NCBI RefSeq assembly: GCF_905475395.1
Contig: NC_058341.1
Location: forward strand, 36,223,501 to 36,287,500
Source of the DNA: Chrysoperla carnea
Lineage: Eukaryota > Arthropoda > Insecta > Neuroptera > Chrysopidae
Direction: 5' to 3'
Length of the DNA: 64,000 nucleotides
The position numbers and the translations under genes are program-made. The notes beneath the pieces were generated by a model, which worked only from the letters and a program-made list of their open reading frames with translations, was not told the origin of the DNA and did no database searches. How positions within the stretch are numbered: position 1 is the stretch's first letter; every line of letters starts with the position of its first letter. Positions 14,601 through 29,600 of the stretch are shown in pieces.

Positions 14601-17600
14601 GAATTATTCGTAGAAATATTTGGCCTAGAATAACTAGTCGTTAAATTTTTGTGAAACGTAATCAGTTTTAATTAAAAATTATCTTTAGGAGCTATTGGAT
14701 TATGTCAATAATTCATTACTTTTTGCAAATAATTTTTATTTTTTCGTGTTAAAAGCTTTGATTTATTTTTTATTATGACAATTCAAGTGAATTGAGAGAA
14801 AGGAGAATTCAAAGCACCTAGACCAAATACACTCTTATAGACCAAATTCGTTTTGCTCACAAGGGTATTCCCCTCTTGATCCCCGTGGCTGCTTTCGGCC
14901 TTGGCTCCTCGTCACAGAAAACTCATTACATGAAAAAAATAAAAAAAACCGCATCTTTCTAGCTTGTAAAGAAAAAAAGGGGTAGTTTTAGGAGTGTTTT
15001 CCCCACTGTTTGGGGGGGGGGGTGTTTATTATGTAGGGAGTGAAATTTTTCGAATTGTTCTGTTAATTCAACATTATTTCGAGTTGATTGGTGAAAATCC
15101 CATCTTTTTGGCATGTATAGAACAGAAAATCGTAATTTTGAAGAGGATTTTCCGGGGACATGAAATGAAAAAGTTGAAGTTAGCCCGTATATTTCAAGCG
15201 ATTCCCCGACGTATGCCGAAAACCACATCTTTCTATCATGTCTAGAAGTCCCTAAGAATTTGTATAGTTAAGGGAGTCATCTTCAAATGTGGCTATATTG
15301 TATTTTAGATAATACATATATTTTAAAAGAAGATGACCCATTTGACAGATCTTAATATCATTAATATGTCATGATTTTTTTGCTCTTTTGATTTGATTTA
15401 TTTAAATTAGTTTCAGGGAAAACTTTTCCTATTAATTTCTGAAAACGTTAACTTGAAATAGTCATGCTAAATTTCGGCGTTTCAGAAATCATGTGAAAAT
15501 AACTTAATGTTTAAACCATAATCATCCTAGCATTTAAACCAAAAATACCACATCTGTTTATAGACAAATATCATTGATGGGAAAAAAATTCAAGATAAAA
15601 AAAAACTGTATCAAATATCCTGATTAGTGTGTCGAAATAATTTCTATATAATTACAATTAAAAATTCAGAAAGAGAGAAGTATTCGGTTTTTTATAAAGT
15701 TACGTGAGGAGAAAGAACAAAAACTAGTTATTCGTAAAACTATACAGAATGTGTCAGTAAATAGAAAAATTGTGTAAAGTTACTTTATTTCTTGTTGTGG
15801 AAACTTCCTCTTGCCGATTTCAAACATAATGATGTATGAACCTGGTGATTCATCTGCAATTACTAAAGTTACCTTTTCTGCTTGAAATTTAAAATGTCTA
15901 AAATAAAAAAATACTTAATTTGAATTTAATAATAAATTTTTTAAGCAACTTTTTATAGCGTACTAGATTGATACCCGCCAGCTTCACTGGGCTTAAAAGT
16001 AAAAACCACCGCTTTATATCCTCCCTTGATACACATAGTTTTCAATTTTGTTAAATGTGAAATAGTCATAATTCATTGAGTATATCAGAAAAGTTGGCCA
16101 TGATTTGTTTGACATTTACTTTTTTACATCTATAATCATCATTTTGAACCATAATTAAAGATTTCTGTAAAAATTTAAAAAATAGTAAATGTCAGATTAA
16201 ATTTAATTTTTTTAATGTTTTTAAAATATTATATCTTTATAAATTATAGTTCATGTGTTATTCTTGTATATCAGCTATATTGCTGTGCAGTTTCATTAAA
16301 AAAGGTTTTTGGCTAGTTTTAGCGTGAAAGCGTAACAAACACACATGCTTACTTTCACATTTATAATATATAGGGATAGGGATATATCAACCGTTTTTTT
16401 AATGTGCCATTCACCGGTCTGTTAGTGCATTTCTTGAATAATTTTTTCGAAAAAATGTATTTATTATTTTCATTTTTAAGCTTTAGCTTCTCAAAAATTG
16501 AGCTAGATACTGAAACAAAATTCCGAAATCAATCAAATTATTAGTTTTTCTTTTTCTTTGTAACTATCCTGGGGACAAAATTTACGATACTAAAAAAATA
16601 TTATGTATTTTAAACTTAAGATTTGTTGTTCTTGTGAAAATGTAGATGACCCTCGATGATCCATTGCACACATTGTACATAAATATAAAGAAGAAATACA
16701 AAGTTGTTTTATTCTCATAGACTATCTTTGGAAACTTGTCCACTGCAATAATAACAATCTATTAATAATATTCACTTAATTTACAACCATAATTAAAATC
16801 GTTCATTTCATTACGGCTTTTTTTTTCTAATAATATAAAAAAAAAATTTTTTTATTAAATATATTTAGAGGTTTTATGATTCATAAATTTTGTATATTTT
16901 GATATTTCGATTAGTTTTTATTTTTTAATAATGAAAATTTTACGTTTTTTATTTGAATTTTATGTTTATCAAAAAATGATATTAAAACAATTAATTATTA
17001 ATCGGTTAATTAATAAAACGCTTATTATGAAATGTGTTGATTTCGGTAATATTTTTTTTATATTTACTAATTGGTTTTCATACCATTTTGAGGATTTTAC
17101 TTTGTAATTTTTGACTGCCTTTTTTTAGAATTTTTATTAATATTTTATAAAAATTTTATTAATATTGAATAAAAATAATCATCAATTGGTGAGAAATTAA
17201 AATAGTTTTGTGTTTATTCAATCTTTGAGTGCGTAGATTCGATTTCAAGAATTTTATTCAGTTTATATTCAGTCTATAATAAATTCTATAATTTTGAAAA
17301 TATTTACTAATACAATTTTTAACCTCTTTGAAACCTTTTATGTAGTATTAAATTTGTTTCATTATCTGTATATACTAACGTTAAAAACATAATAATTATG
17401 CTATTTTATCTGATAGGCTCGATATTTAAAGGTCAAACTTAAGTAAATACTAAGGTATTTTTCGCTGCCAATGAGAAAATTTTCTTAGGCTAAATATCGC
17501 TTTAACATAGCGTGATCTAACTTCATTAAATAAAATATTTCCTCAAAAATGATAAAATAAATAATTTTTTCCAAATCATTAAAAAATATTTCTATAATTT

Positions 17601-20600
17601 GATGACGTCATATATGGTATTCAAAGCATTTTATCATAATAAGAAAAACTCCCCTGGCATTAATTAATCTAAATAAATTAGATCAACATGACAAAACAAT
17701 TATTATGAAATAAAATAATATAAAATTCAGTGTTTTTTAAATGTTATAATTTGTAACAGATACCTACTAACTGAAAAACTATACAGAATGTTCGATTTAC
17801 ATCTAGGCATATAAATATCACGAGTATGACAGAATACATCCGTTAAACAATGCATCTAACTGAGAGATACTATATACATGTGTTGAAGCTTCGATATACG
17901 TTGAGATAGTTGTAAGACGCTTGGAGAGTGGGAGTTTCTTAGTTGAATAGATGAACTACACAACAGATAAGCCACGATACAAGTCACTTTTGCAATTTCA
18001 TATTACACCTATAATACCCCTCACTTAGATACATTGCATAACGCATGTACTCTGTCATAATCGTGGTATTTATATGCCTAGATATATATCGAACATTCTG
18101 TATATTTTATTTCAACGTTCATTTGCTCTTTTAATGTTAGTTCACTTCAAATTATTATGAGTCAACCAAATACAATTTGAAAGTAAGCACCTCTAACTAT
18201 AAACAATGTTTGTAATCCAATCTAAGACAGCAAGCACGCACCCAACCAAGTTCAGTTTAAAGATTTTACTCCAAAAAATCAAACCCAAATTATGAGGAGG
18301 GATTAATATGACTATTACATGACCAAAAGCGCATAGTAATGACATTAAATCTATTTAGGCAAAGTTAAAATTGAATGTGATCTAATTGATGAAAGTACTT
18401 GATGTCAAACTGACAGTTTGCAACTTATGTAACTTTTTTATTTCTTCTCCGTCTTTTACTGGACTAGATAATGTACAAGTACCTAATACAAAGAATTAAA
18501 AAATAATATCTAAACTTGAAAAAGTATTATATATTGGGTGTCCAATTGGCATTCATTTAAAGATAAGATTTATGAGATTTTACAAAATAAAAGATTAAAG
18601 TGCGATTACTCAAAGTGTTTTTATATTAATCTTAATTCAATTTGAAAATGAAATTTCAATTTTTTAATATTAGGACATTTCAAATGTTTTTGTTAATTTT
18701 ATTTAAGACCCTACGTTTGCATTTCAGATAAATAAAAGACGAAATATTTTGATTTTATAAAGTATGACGCCGAATTTTGCATGACAATAAATTATTTAGG
18801 CAACTACGCCATAGAAAATATTTTTAATAAATGTATTTTTAACTGTAAGTTATTGTACCAATATATAGACAATTTAATTTGTTTTTGAGAGACTGTGCTT
18901 ATTTTTTAGACAAATACAAGCCGAAATATTTTTAATTAAATGAAGGATACAAAAATCTGTTTGAAAAAATGTTTGAAAAAAAAAATGGTATTCGACACAA
19001 ATTATGCAGTTAAAAAAATAAATTGTTCTTACACTCCTTTTTTAAATAATAGAAAAAAATAATCTATGTAACAACACTGTAAAAATACTATCCTTTTCTA
19101 ATTTTCTACACTGAGAAAATTTGAAAAAAACTGCATAGAATATGGTCACCCAATATATTGTGACTGTGATACATTCAAGGTTGTGTGTTATTTTTTTGTT
19201 GTACTCTTTAAGTTGGTGTATTAATTAAAAAAAATGTTATGGCAAATTATATAAAACAATTAATGACAATAAATTTTTAACAAAAAATATTTATAACAAA
19301 ATTTTTATATAAAGTGTTTGTTACAGGAAATTTATTTTTGTTTGGCCACAAAAATAAGTTCCGGTTAACTATTTTATTTGATTGTCCTTTCGATTTTATT
19401 GTTTAACAAAACTTACCTTGGTTATATAATTTAAGTTTAGTAAAATAATTTGAATACAACAGAAACTGAATGGGAAATCAAATTTTGAGTTTTAATTAGG
19501 AAGTTGTCTAAATCATTGATTTTATTATCACTTTTTTAGTGACTTACTACAAAGAAAAAGTGGGTCGAGTATTAAAAGGAAAACGAAAAATTTATTTAGA
19601 CAAAAATATATTTCTTGTTCAAGTAAATTTCTTCTCGCTCCAAGACTATTTTCGTCTTCATTTTAATTTTCTTGGTTTGAAAGGAAAAAATTCTATTTTC
19701 TCAAAATTATGTAAATCTTCTTGTATAAAAATCTATAAGCTTTCGACTGCAACTGATCATTTAAAAATTGATTATCTTATGTAAGAAATGCCGAGCTCGA
19801 AGTTGGAAATGAGCCTGGGCGAGCACTGATTTTCTAGCCTTTATCAAAGCTAATATAGCCAGGAGCATTACCAAGGCCAACAAGTAAGTTTAAACCAATC
19901 TTAGTTTTTCATCGACTGTCCATAGATTGACCAAAGCTGATTTATCAAAAATTCAAAAAAGTGATAATCCATGCTTTATGACCTAAGCTATTACAGTTTC
20001 AATACATATTATAATACCCATTGTAAATTTTAGTCGAAATAAATATTTTTAATATTATTGACCTCTGTATTGGGCCGAGCGAATTTGAAAGTTGTATTTC
20101 GAAACCCTAGAGTTCTCACTTATAATTATATCTTGTGATACAAGATACACTTGCCGGTTTGCTTTCGTATTATCGTTTTTTTCTTTTTTTCAATCCTTAA
20201 TAAGAATATATTTTTACAATATTGATTAGTAACAATATTTAACATGCTTGTTAGCAAAAATAATGGATAATAGCGTGTCTTACCGGATATCCTATGACCC
20301 TTTACTGGTCATAAAAAATATTTTTTTTATTTATTTGAAAGATAGCATTTATCAGTACAATTAACTTTTGATGTATCAATTGCCCAACTCAACAAGGTTG
20401 TTTTATATTAATATTTTTTTTAAATTATATAGTCAATATAATTAACCGTTATTTTATGAATTTTTACTTCCATATTAAAATTACAAGCCTACTATTCCAA
20501 CATTGAATGTTAAAGAGCCATGAAAATCGTTCTTCCACACTCAAATTATTTTTGTTTAGCGTTTTGGGTTATTTTAAAAATTTAATAACAGTTTCTTGTT

Positions 20601-23600
20601 TGAAAAAGTTTCTATAATTGTTTGATAAAGTTCTTGTCTTTAGGATCACAGTTCTTTAAAACATGAAGCTGTTTATAATTCGGTTTTTTAATTGACTCAC
20701 AAAAATAAATTCGGCTCAAAAAGAAAAATTACCAGATATCTTTTTTTTTTATTAATTCATTCAATCGCATTATATATTCTCTTCTAATTATAACAATTTA
20801 TAATAAATTAAAATTAATGTTGTCACTTTTAGACAAGCCGTTCGCAAAATTCGGGCCAAACTTAGGCAGATACTCCAAACCATACCGGTTATAATTTTTT
20901 TTTAGTTTCATTTGAAAGGTAATTTAACGGAAAGTGTTCTTAGCTATGTTTCAAGTGTAAGCTTAGGTTTTCGTACCTGAAAAAACTAAAAAATTGGCGA
21001 AGATCTTCAAAATCGATTCAGTTTGGAAAGGCATGACATATAATTTTAATATATGAATAATTACTATGGAAATGAATGCTCAAATAAACCTGGCTCAATT
21101 CATTTCGAAAAGTGAAATGGTAAAATAATTAGGTAATTCAAAACAATAATTCACAAGAACAAAGTCAACTCAAATATTTCAATTTCAATTAAAGTATTTC
21201 CAGAAATTTGTCTCAAAAAATGATAGCTCTCTAAATATCCTTTCAATCTGATCTGATGTACTTGACCATCACTTTGATATTGATTTAAGAAGGAGTGTTA
21301 TAAGTTTAAAGTGTTTATCTGTGCGTCTGTGTGTAAAAGGTCGAACCGACTTGATTGAGAACATTTATAGTTCAATTTCCAAAAATCGGTTTACAAGAAA
21401 TAAATCGCATTTATCGGGGGTTTTTAAAATTTTGTAAATTTCACTTGTAAATAGTAGATATGCAATACATATTACATAAATGATACCTTTTAAGTTATAT
21501 AATTTACATAGCTTGTATTGCAAATATTGTAATAAATTAAATAGATATGAAGTTGCTTAATCTGCTACTCATAATTACGCCATGTTATACACCCAACGAA
21601 TTTACCCAAAACACACTTGGCCATGTATATAGAGGTTGTACGACGCACTTAATAATTTTTTTAAACAATTTTATTGTATGATCAAAAAAACCATTACTTA
21701 TACTCCAAACAGTAGTCACTTATTTTAAAAACAGAAATTGTACCTTTGCAGTATTTTATTTTAAGTAGTAAGCTTTTAAAATATTTAAATAAACTCGTAA
21801 ACGGAGGGAGCAAAGATGACTTTTTTCATTTTTATTACATCTAAAATTTTTATTTTGATGAATTAAGATAAAGGTTTATAATATTTGTTATTATTCTTTT
21901 ATAATTTTTTTGGTTATATATGTCAAAATAATTTAATTTTTATTTTTATCAAATAAAAATCTTTTCAATTAAAAATATTCGATAATTAATGTTTTAAATG
22001 TATTTGGTGTTAATACAGGGTGATTTTTTAAAAAGTCTCCAGCAAATTTTTTTAAACGATTTGAAATATTTAAAATCGGTATATACTTTTGATTTTCGGG
22101 CTAATGAATAGTTCCATTTTCCTAGCTACATACTTATTCTAGTAGATTTATAGCAAAAAAAAAACAGCTTTGCTCGAAAAAATAGTTTCCTAGATCAAAA
22201 TATCTGAATTTTCAGATTAAATAGTTTCCACCTAAAAAAATTTGATTTGTTTCCCTACACTATACCTTAAAATTTAGATTTTATCCTTAAAAACCGAAAA
22301 TTGAGATCTACAAAAAATATTAGTTCTGCCACAAAAAATATAATGTTAAAAAAACAAAGTTTGTCGCCCAGACAAAGTTGACCCAGAAAGCGCCCTCGGA
22401 AAATAGAACTTCGCACATTTTTTAATATAAGAAGCCCTGTTTTTTACCGTTTTTTTTTTATATTCCAATCCGTTATTGTAAAATTGAGTTGGAAATGTTT
22501 TTAAAAATCATCCTGTATTATTATTTCAATTTTTTTGATAAAAGATAAGCCGGTTTTTAAATCAAAATTATTAGGGAAATTATTATTTTTAAATCTTGAT
22601 AATATTTTTAATTTCACTATTTAATTTGTATACATGTTTTAAGTGAATAAAATGTAGACATACTTTTTGGTAGTAAGAAGGTGATACTGATATTTTAACC
22701 TATGGCAGAAATCAAAATATATTACTTCGTGTCTTTAGATTGTGTCATATCTTACACATCATCAGCTGTCTGGCTAATTTTTATCAGTTTATCTGCCTGT
22801 CATTACGAAAAAAGTAAACAAGTAAATAACGACTACACAGAAAAAGAAATTAACTTGAATCAAATAATTTACCTGTTCAAAAATATCAGAATAAAGACAA
22901 AAATTTGTTTCGATTCGAGAAAATTTCTTTTCGGCTAACCTCACACGATATCGATATTAAACAATAAATTAATCGTCTGAAAAGTATTGACTCAAAAAAT
23001 ATTAAAGTGAATAACATGTACTTATAGTTTATCTCACACGATCAATATTGTTGAGTCAACATCGATATTTATCAATTTTTTTTTTTTCAGCGACCGCTGC
23101 CTATATTGAGCTAATATCGATATTGATCAATATTTTCGTTTTCCAGCGAATACTGTATCGATTCAAATCACAATTTTTTTTTTATTTTAAAAGAAAATAA
23201 AATTTTGAATAAATATTCAGCTAAATCATGCATAAAATAGATATAGTTAAATAATAGTTAAAATTCTGAAAAAAAAAATTGGAAACTTTCGTGGTTAAAA
23301 TATTAGTAAACAAATTTTATAATAAGCAAAGTTATAGAAAATAATTCAATTAATTTTTGCGATTTTAATGTTTTAAAACATTAAATTTGAATCTCTTATA
23401 GAAAATTATCAGTACAATTTCCAAGGCGCATACTTATTTCAATTTTTTTTTAATTAATTTACGTTTAGAGTTAGTGGAACTTGTTTCATTAGATATTTAC
23501 ATTTTTAATTTCTATCACGTCGGTAGATCATAATTTAAAGCTCTGAAGATAAAATTCAAATAAATAGAAAAAGTAGAAAATATTTTTGTCAACTAACACG

Positions 23601-26600
23601 TTAGTTAATAAATAATTGAAAATTAATTATAATTTTTAATTAAATTTTCGAATTTTATTTAATTTAATATTTTTATCATTCGAATTGAAACAATATTTAT
23701 ATATATATGAATAGATAAAAATTATTAATAATATTCGTTGTGTGCGTAGTCATGGTAGGGATAATAAAATCGATGCCAGCGCTTTAAGTGAAAAATTTTG
23801 GAGATAAAGTGGGCTGTTATGACTAATTTGCAATTCTTTACATGTTAATGATATAGAAACTGTCAAATTAAAATGATTGAAAAACACTAATTAATTAAAC
23901 TTAATACATTAAAAATTGTGAAAATAAGAAATCAAATTGTACAAATATTATTTTTCAAATGTTAATTATCGTAATTATTTATTTAAATTTGTGAAACAAG
24001 AATATTAAATTTTAAATGTAAGTTTTCAATGCAATCCACACAATTATATATGCATCCATTAATTCTATAATTAAAGTAGTGTATCGTTGTCATGGAAACG
24101 AAATTCACGCTCGGAGCGAATACACATCACTTCATAAACTATTAACAGAGTGGAAACAATAAGACGGGAAGTCTCCAGCTGAGACATCAATAACATTGTT
24201 ACTTCAATAATTTTACACAACAATTATATAAGATAAGTATTTCATTCAACTGGATGTAGGAATATATTTTCTCTCTCTACCCTATTCAAGCCATCATTTA
24301 GACACCCTGCTTCAACTTAAATATTTATTTTGAATTGTGTAATAAAGGCATGGGCAAACGTGGTTTAGAGAAGTCACTCAGACTGAAACTAGAAACTGAG
24401 ATAGATCGAAGAGTTGTATACCTGTCTCGCTTCCTCCTCTTTGAGCAATGCGGACTTTGATAAAGAGACATACAATAAAGTTCATGGCACACAATAAAGT
24501 TATAACAATGATGACTTCGACTTATAATAACTCGCCCATACCTGGACTGTAATATGTAAATAGAAGCAGAATGGTGGCTGGAATGGGTTAAAGGGAAAAT
24601 ATATTCCTATCCTCAAATGAATTAAATACATATTGGTATGTTATTTTAGGCACATTTTCCACTTGATTTCTGTTATCTTAAAAACTATAAAACCTAAAAT
24701 CCGTTAAAGAGCTTAATTTTTCCGTCAAGATCCATACTCATACAAAATATTCGTATTATCGAATTTTAATTCGAGAAACATCGAACAAAGAATATTCAAG
24801 CATACAAAACAAGTAATTCTAAAGAATGTCGGCTTCTTTCTAAGAATATTATTATTCTTTAAATCGTGAATGAAATTAAAATTTTATTCATTAATTTATT
24901 TTTAAATATTTTTGTGTCAATTTTAAATAGCAATCAATAATATTAAAAATTATTTGGTAATATTTTTAAAACTTTGCAAAATCGTTTTCTGTTTCAAAAT
25001 AATTTGAATAAATTGTTTTTATAAATGATCATTAACTTTATTTTTTTTATTTAAGATGTTTCGATTAAATTTTGATAAAAGTAATTGTCAATTATTTTAA
25101 AAGAAATGCCGCTTCAATAGAACTATGATGACTAACCATTTTCATATTTAAAACATTAGATTTATAAAAGCTACTGTTTTTAAAAACAACCGTTATGAAC
25201 TTCAAAGAAATCAAAAGACTATCCGTCTCTATATCTCGACAGCCGAGTCTTTAAATGTCATACGAAAAAATATAACTTTTTGCTCCGATCTATTAAAGGC
25301 AGCTTTCAATTGTAAAGACACGTAAAGTTACCAAAGTCACAAAATGGCCAATAACCATGGAAATCTTGAATTATCCTTAAAAGGCCAGGCGTACTACCTG
25401 AAAAAGTAGTCATTTTACGAAAAAAATTCGTTACAATTGGCAAACTTGTGACGGGTGGTGACAGAAATGTTATCTGCGTATAGAATGAGCTCAGCATGTC
25501 CAATAAAGTTTGGCAAATCATGTAGCGCAAAAATAAAAGGGGACTTAACACACTTCCTTGGTGCACTCCAATACCATGATTGACACAGTCAAATGCCTTA
25601 CTTAAGTCGCAAAACACAGTAGTAGTCAACAATTTTTCGTCAATTGTTTTGAGAACTTTTTCAATATGCTCGACTAAGGCACTGGTTATGAACTTATTTA
25701 AATGGCTCGGAGTAATTAAGTAGACTCGTTGGCAGAAGAAGGATTATCTTAAACGTTTCTAAAAATCTGTAAAAATCCCTGAAAAATAAACTTGTTTTAT
25801 TGACTGGGTAATGTTAGTTCATTGTCTGTTTAATCACAATAATTATAAATAAAACTTCACAAATTTTGAATTTATCATAATTTGAAGAAAAAAAATCTTA
25901 ATAAAAAAAAAGTTTAGATAAAATAATGTAATGCGTATATATGAAAGAGACAAAGAATCATTTTAACATTCAAAACACATATAAATCGCCAAAACCTGAT
26001 TCTCATTCAAGAAATAAATGCCTACAGGTATTTTGTTTTTAATAAATGAACGCAACAATGTAGTATTATTAAAAAAGGATAACAATATTATAAACACGTA
26101 TCGAATAATATCTTACATTTCAGTTTAATGTACATCAGGAAATAGTTTTTTAACTATCTGTTAAAAGGTTCATATTTTCACCCTGATCATCGAAATAATT
26201 TTTAGTATGGTGTGAATTTGTTCCTCAAGCGTGACCAAATTTTGTTGCTCGATTATTAACAAAGCATTATATGACCAACTAGCAGATACCTACCCGCTTC
26301 ACTTGGAAATTTCAACTTTAAAAATAAAGACTACCGCTTCATAGCCTTTCCTTTCCCCTCACTTGTCCGATTTTTAGTTCACTATTTCATGGGTTTTAAT
26401 TTTTTGGAGAATTCGGCTTTTTTTTTGGAAATAGAAGACGGCTCTTGCTAATAAAATTACTTTCAAATACAACCAAATTTTTCGAATTTGACTTGAATTT
26501 CTAGAGATTGGTGCTTAAACAAACAGTAGTATAGATTAGAAGTTCTATGAGGAACCCCAGAGGCTGGCAACGTTTGCACGAGTTTATTTTAAGACAGCTG

Positions 26601-29600
26601 AGTTTCGCCTATTTTTCTCCTTTTTAAACCCGCTTCAGTTAAAGTACGTCTGTATGCTTCGCACCTGAGAAAGATTGCGTTAACTAATGCTAAATGCATA
26701 GTAGTAAAGTAACCGATTTTTGCCTGGCAAATCAAAATTATATTATTTAATTGTAAAACTAAATCATATTAAAATTACAGCCGCACTAAACAGATTTGAA
26801 AACTTTTCTAATTGTTGTCTAATATCTGACACGAGTAGAGTGAAAAACAGGATATGCCAAGGACTGAAAGCGGAAAGCTGTTGGCGACGGTAAATTTGTT
26901 CTGGCGTTTATCCTTATTTATTATTTCTCCAGCATGTTTTTTTCTGTCTATATCTTATCTTCCTTATTTCTTTATTAAATTCCATGATTTACCTGCCATT
27001 TTCAAGCTTATCATGCTTCTAGCGAAAACCAAACTCACGGTCTAAAAATGTACCGCTTAAGAAAAAACACAATAATTTAATGACAAAAAATCATAATTTT
27101 AAATAATAAGCTCCTAGGCAAATATGTTTCGAATGTAAGTTTTTATAGATGAACTCTTAATACTAAAGTTTTTATAAATGAACTCTTAATATGAATCTTC
27201 ATTAAGCAGTAACAACAGATATCTCAAAACTGTTAAACTATTTTTAAAACATTAGAAAATCGTTGTTTGTATAAGTTATCCTAATTTCTGATTATATTTT
27301 CTGAAATTTAGAAATTTTTATCATTATTATTTGTTTTGTTTACTTTAATCATGTATACGATATTTATCTACATCAAAGTCTCTCGATTATAATTGACGAT
27401 TTAAATATGATACATATAGCGTAAGCTATGTATATATGCATTATATTTACAAAGATATTTAAATTTACTGAATCAGCAAGTTATTCGCCTGTCCCCAAAA
27501 GCATATCCACCACGGCTATAGATGTACAATAAGTATATATATACATTTCGATAACAGTGTTGTGTACTTTTTTTTAGGAAATAGACCTATTATTATCATC
27601 ACTGGATAATTATTTCAAAATTATCTGTATATAAAATCATGCAAGATACCAATTATTTTAATTTGATTTTTTGTTGTTACTTTGTGTGTAAATAGATAAA
27701 AAAATATAGTGGAAATTTTGTAAATACATTATTGAATTAATTGTGGCTAGATCAAAAACATTATTTTTAATTAATTATAAAGATAATTCAGCTAATGAGT
27801 TTTTAAAATGTTTTTTGATTTTTTTGTAAGAAAAATTTTTCCATTACAATCATTAGAATTGCACTTAACTTTTTATCGTACGTTTGACAAAAAACTGGTA
27901 GTTTCAGTGAGATAGGTACTCCAAAATGATCCAGAGAGGTGAAAATTTGTATGTAGGTTGAGTTAATGTCAAAGAAGGGCCTTTTGGACAACTACTCAAT
28001 TAGCTTTTTTATTGTCCTAAAAACATGGCATGGATTTTAGCGATAAATAGCAACTTTAGGTTATAAGGCTAAGTTACATTGGCTGTCCACGAAGGACACA
28101 CTAACGCTATAGAGCCCATTGTGATACCATATATGTGTTTTACCACCTTTTCCGCTGATATTTTTATTTATCAGCTACTCAATTATTTTCAGAAGCTGAG
28201 TGCACCTCCTTCATGCATATACCATGCACTACACCAGCCCATCACAACTATTAATTAAATTAATGTTTGTTGTGTCGGCGGGAATCAAACCCGCTACCCT
28301 AGGCATACCGCGGACGGAATTGGTTACGCAAAATATGACCTTAGTGATGAACCTCTTTAATTAGATTATTTTTTGAACACCTGTATCAAAATTTATTTTC
28401 TATGCATTTAAAATAAATTGCAAATTGATTACAACATAGGACACACGACGTGAACGGATAAATAAACACCACAAATAAAATGAATTTTTTTTAATGAATT
28501 GATGACAGATGTAAAGTTTTATTTTGATTGCTTGCTTGTACGATTCTAATTCAAATTATTTTGATTCATTTCAAATGTACATATACATGCATATACACCA
28601 CATACTCACATCCACGCAACATCAATGTAATATATATATTTTTATTTTAATGCATTTGTGTGAGCAGTTTTTGCACGCACTATGCAAATATTATAATTGT
28701 GGACAATCTGTTATCATCCCTATATATTATAAATGTGAAAGTAAGCATGTTTGTTTATTTGTTTGTAACGCTTTCACGCAATGGATTTATAGCTTTAAAG
28801 ACGACACATGAGCTATAATTTATAAAGAGATATTAAAAAAAACATTTCTGACATTTTACTGTGCCATCTATGATCATCATTTTGTTCATACAGAATTTTG
28901 AATCACAGTATTTTTGTTCATAGTATTTTGCCAATGAATCCCGATTTTTGTATTTCTTTGGTCAAAATCAACTATCAAATAATTGTAAGCACGATAATTT
29001 TCTCGATTTTTTGCAATTTTTTTATCAGTCACACCTCTTTTAATTCGAACAAATCACAAATAATTTTTTGTTTCGTAATTTGATAACACTCGTATGTTGG
29101 TTGATTTATTGTCGAGCAAGTACTTTTTAGGGATGAAAACGTCCCAGCTTCTCTTTCTTTTTTCTTTATTCCAAAATGTCATGGAGTTTCGCGGCTTTTA
29201 AGGCTACACACTACCATAGTTTCTCTAAATTGAGGTAGACGATCGAAAATTTGTTTTTAGGATATTTAGTTAGTGTCAAGAAATTTTCTTTTGAAAGAGA
29301 TTTTCTAGTTCTTTGCAAACTTTTATAGTCCCACAAAACATGAAAAAACAAAAATCGTATTGCAATAAAAAGCCTTCTAGACTAAAAAGTACCTAAGGAG
29401 GGGCAAATATTTCTTTGGTGATGGAGTTCTGCTACTCACGAGTTTTTAGTAAAATCAGGGATGATTGTGAGTATCTATGAATGGTCAATATTTTCACTGT
29501 TAGAGCAAGCGCTACATAGACTTAAGTGTGCGAGTCCCGAGGATCGCATTTTGTCAATTGATTCTTGTTCAGAAAAGCTTATAGATTAATATTCTAAATT

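Noticed and set aside
14959-15245. Overlapping 89- and 83-codon frames on opposite strands
   Set aside because: They reflect a degenerate tandem repeat with few stops, not a gene; no domain recognised and no splice or poly(A) context.
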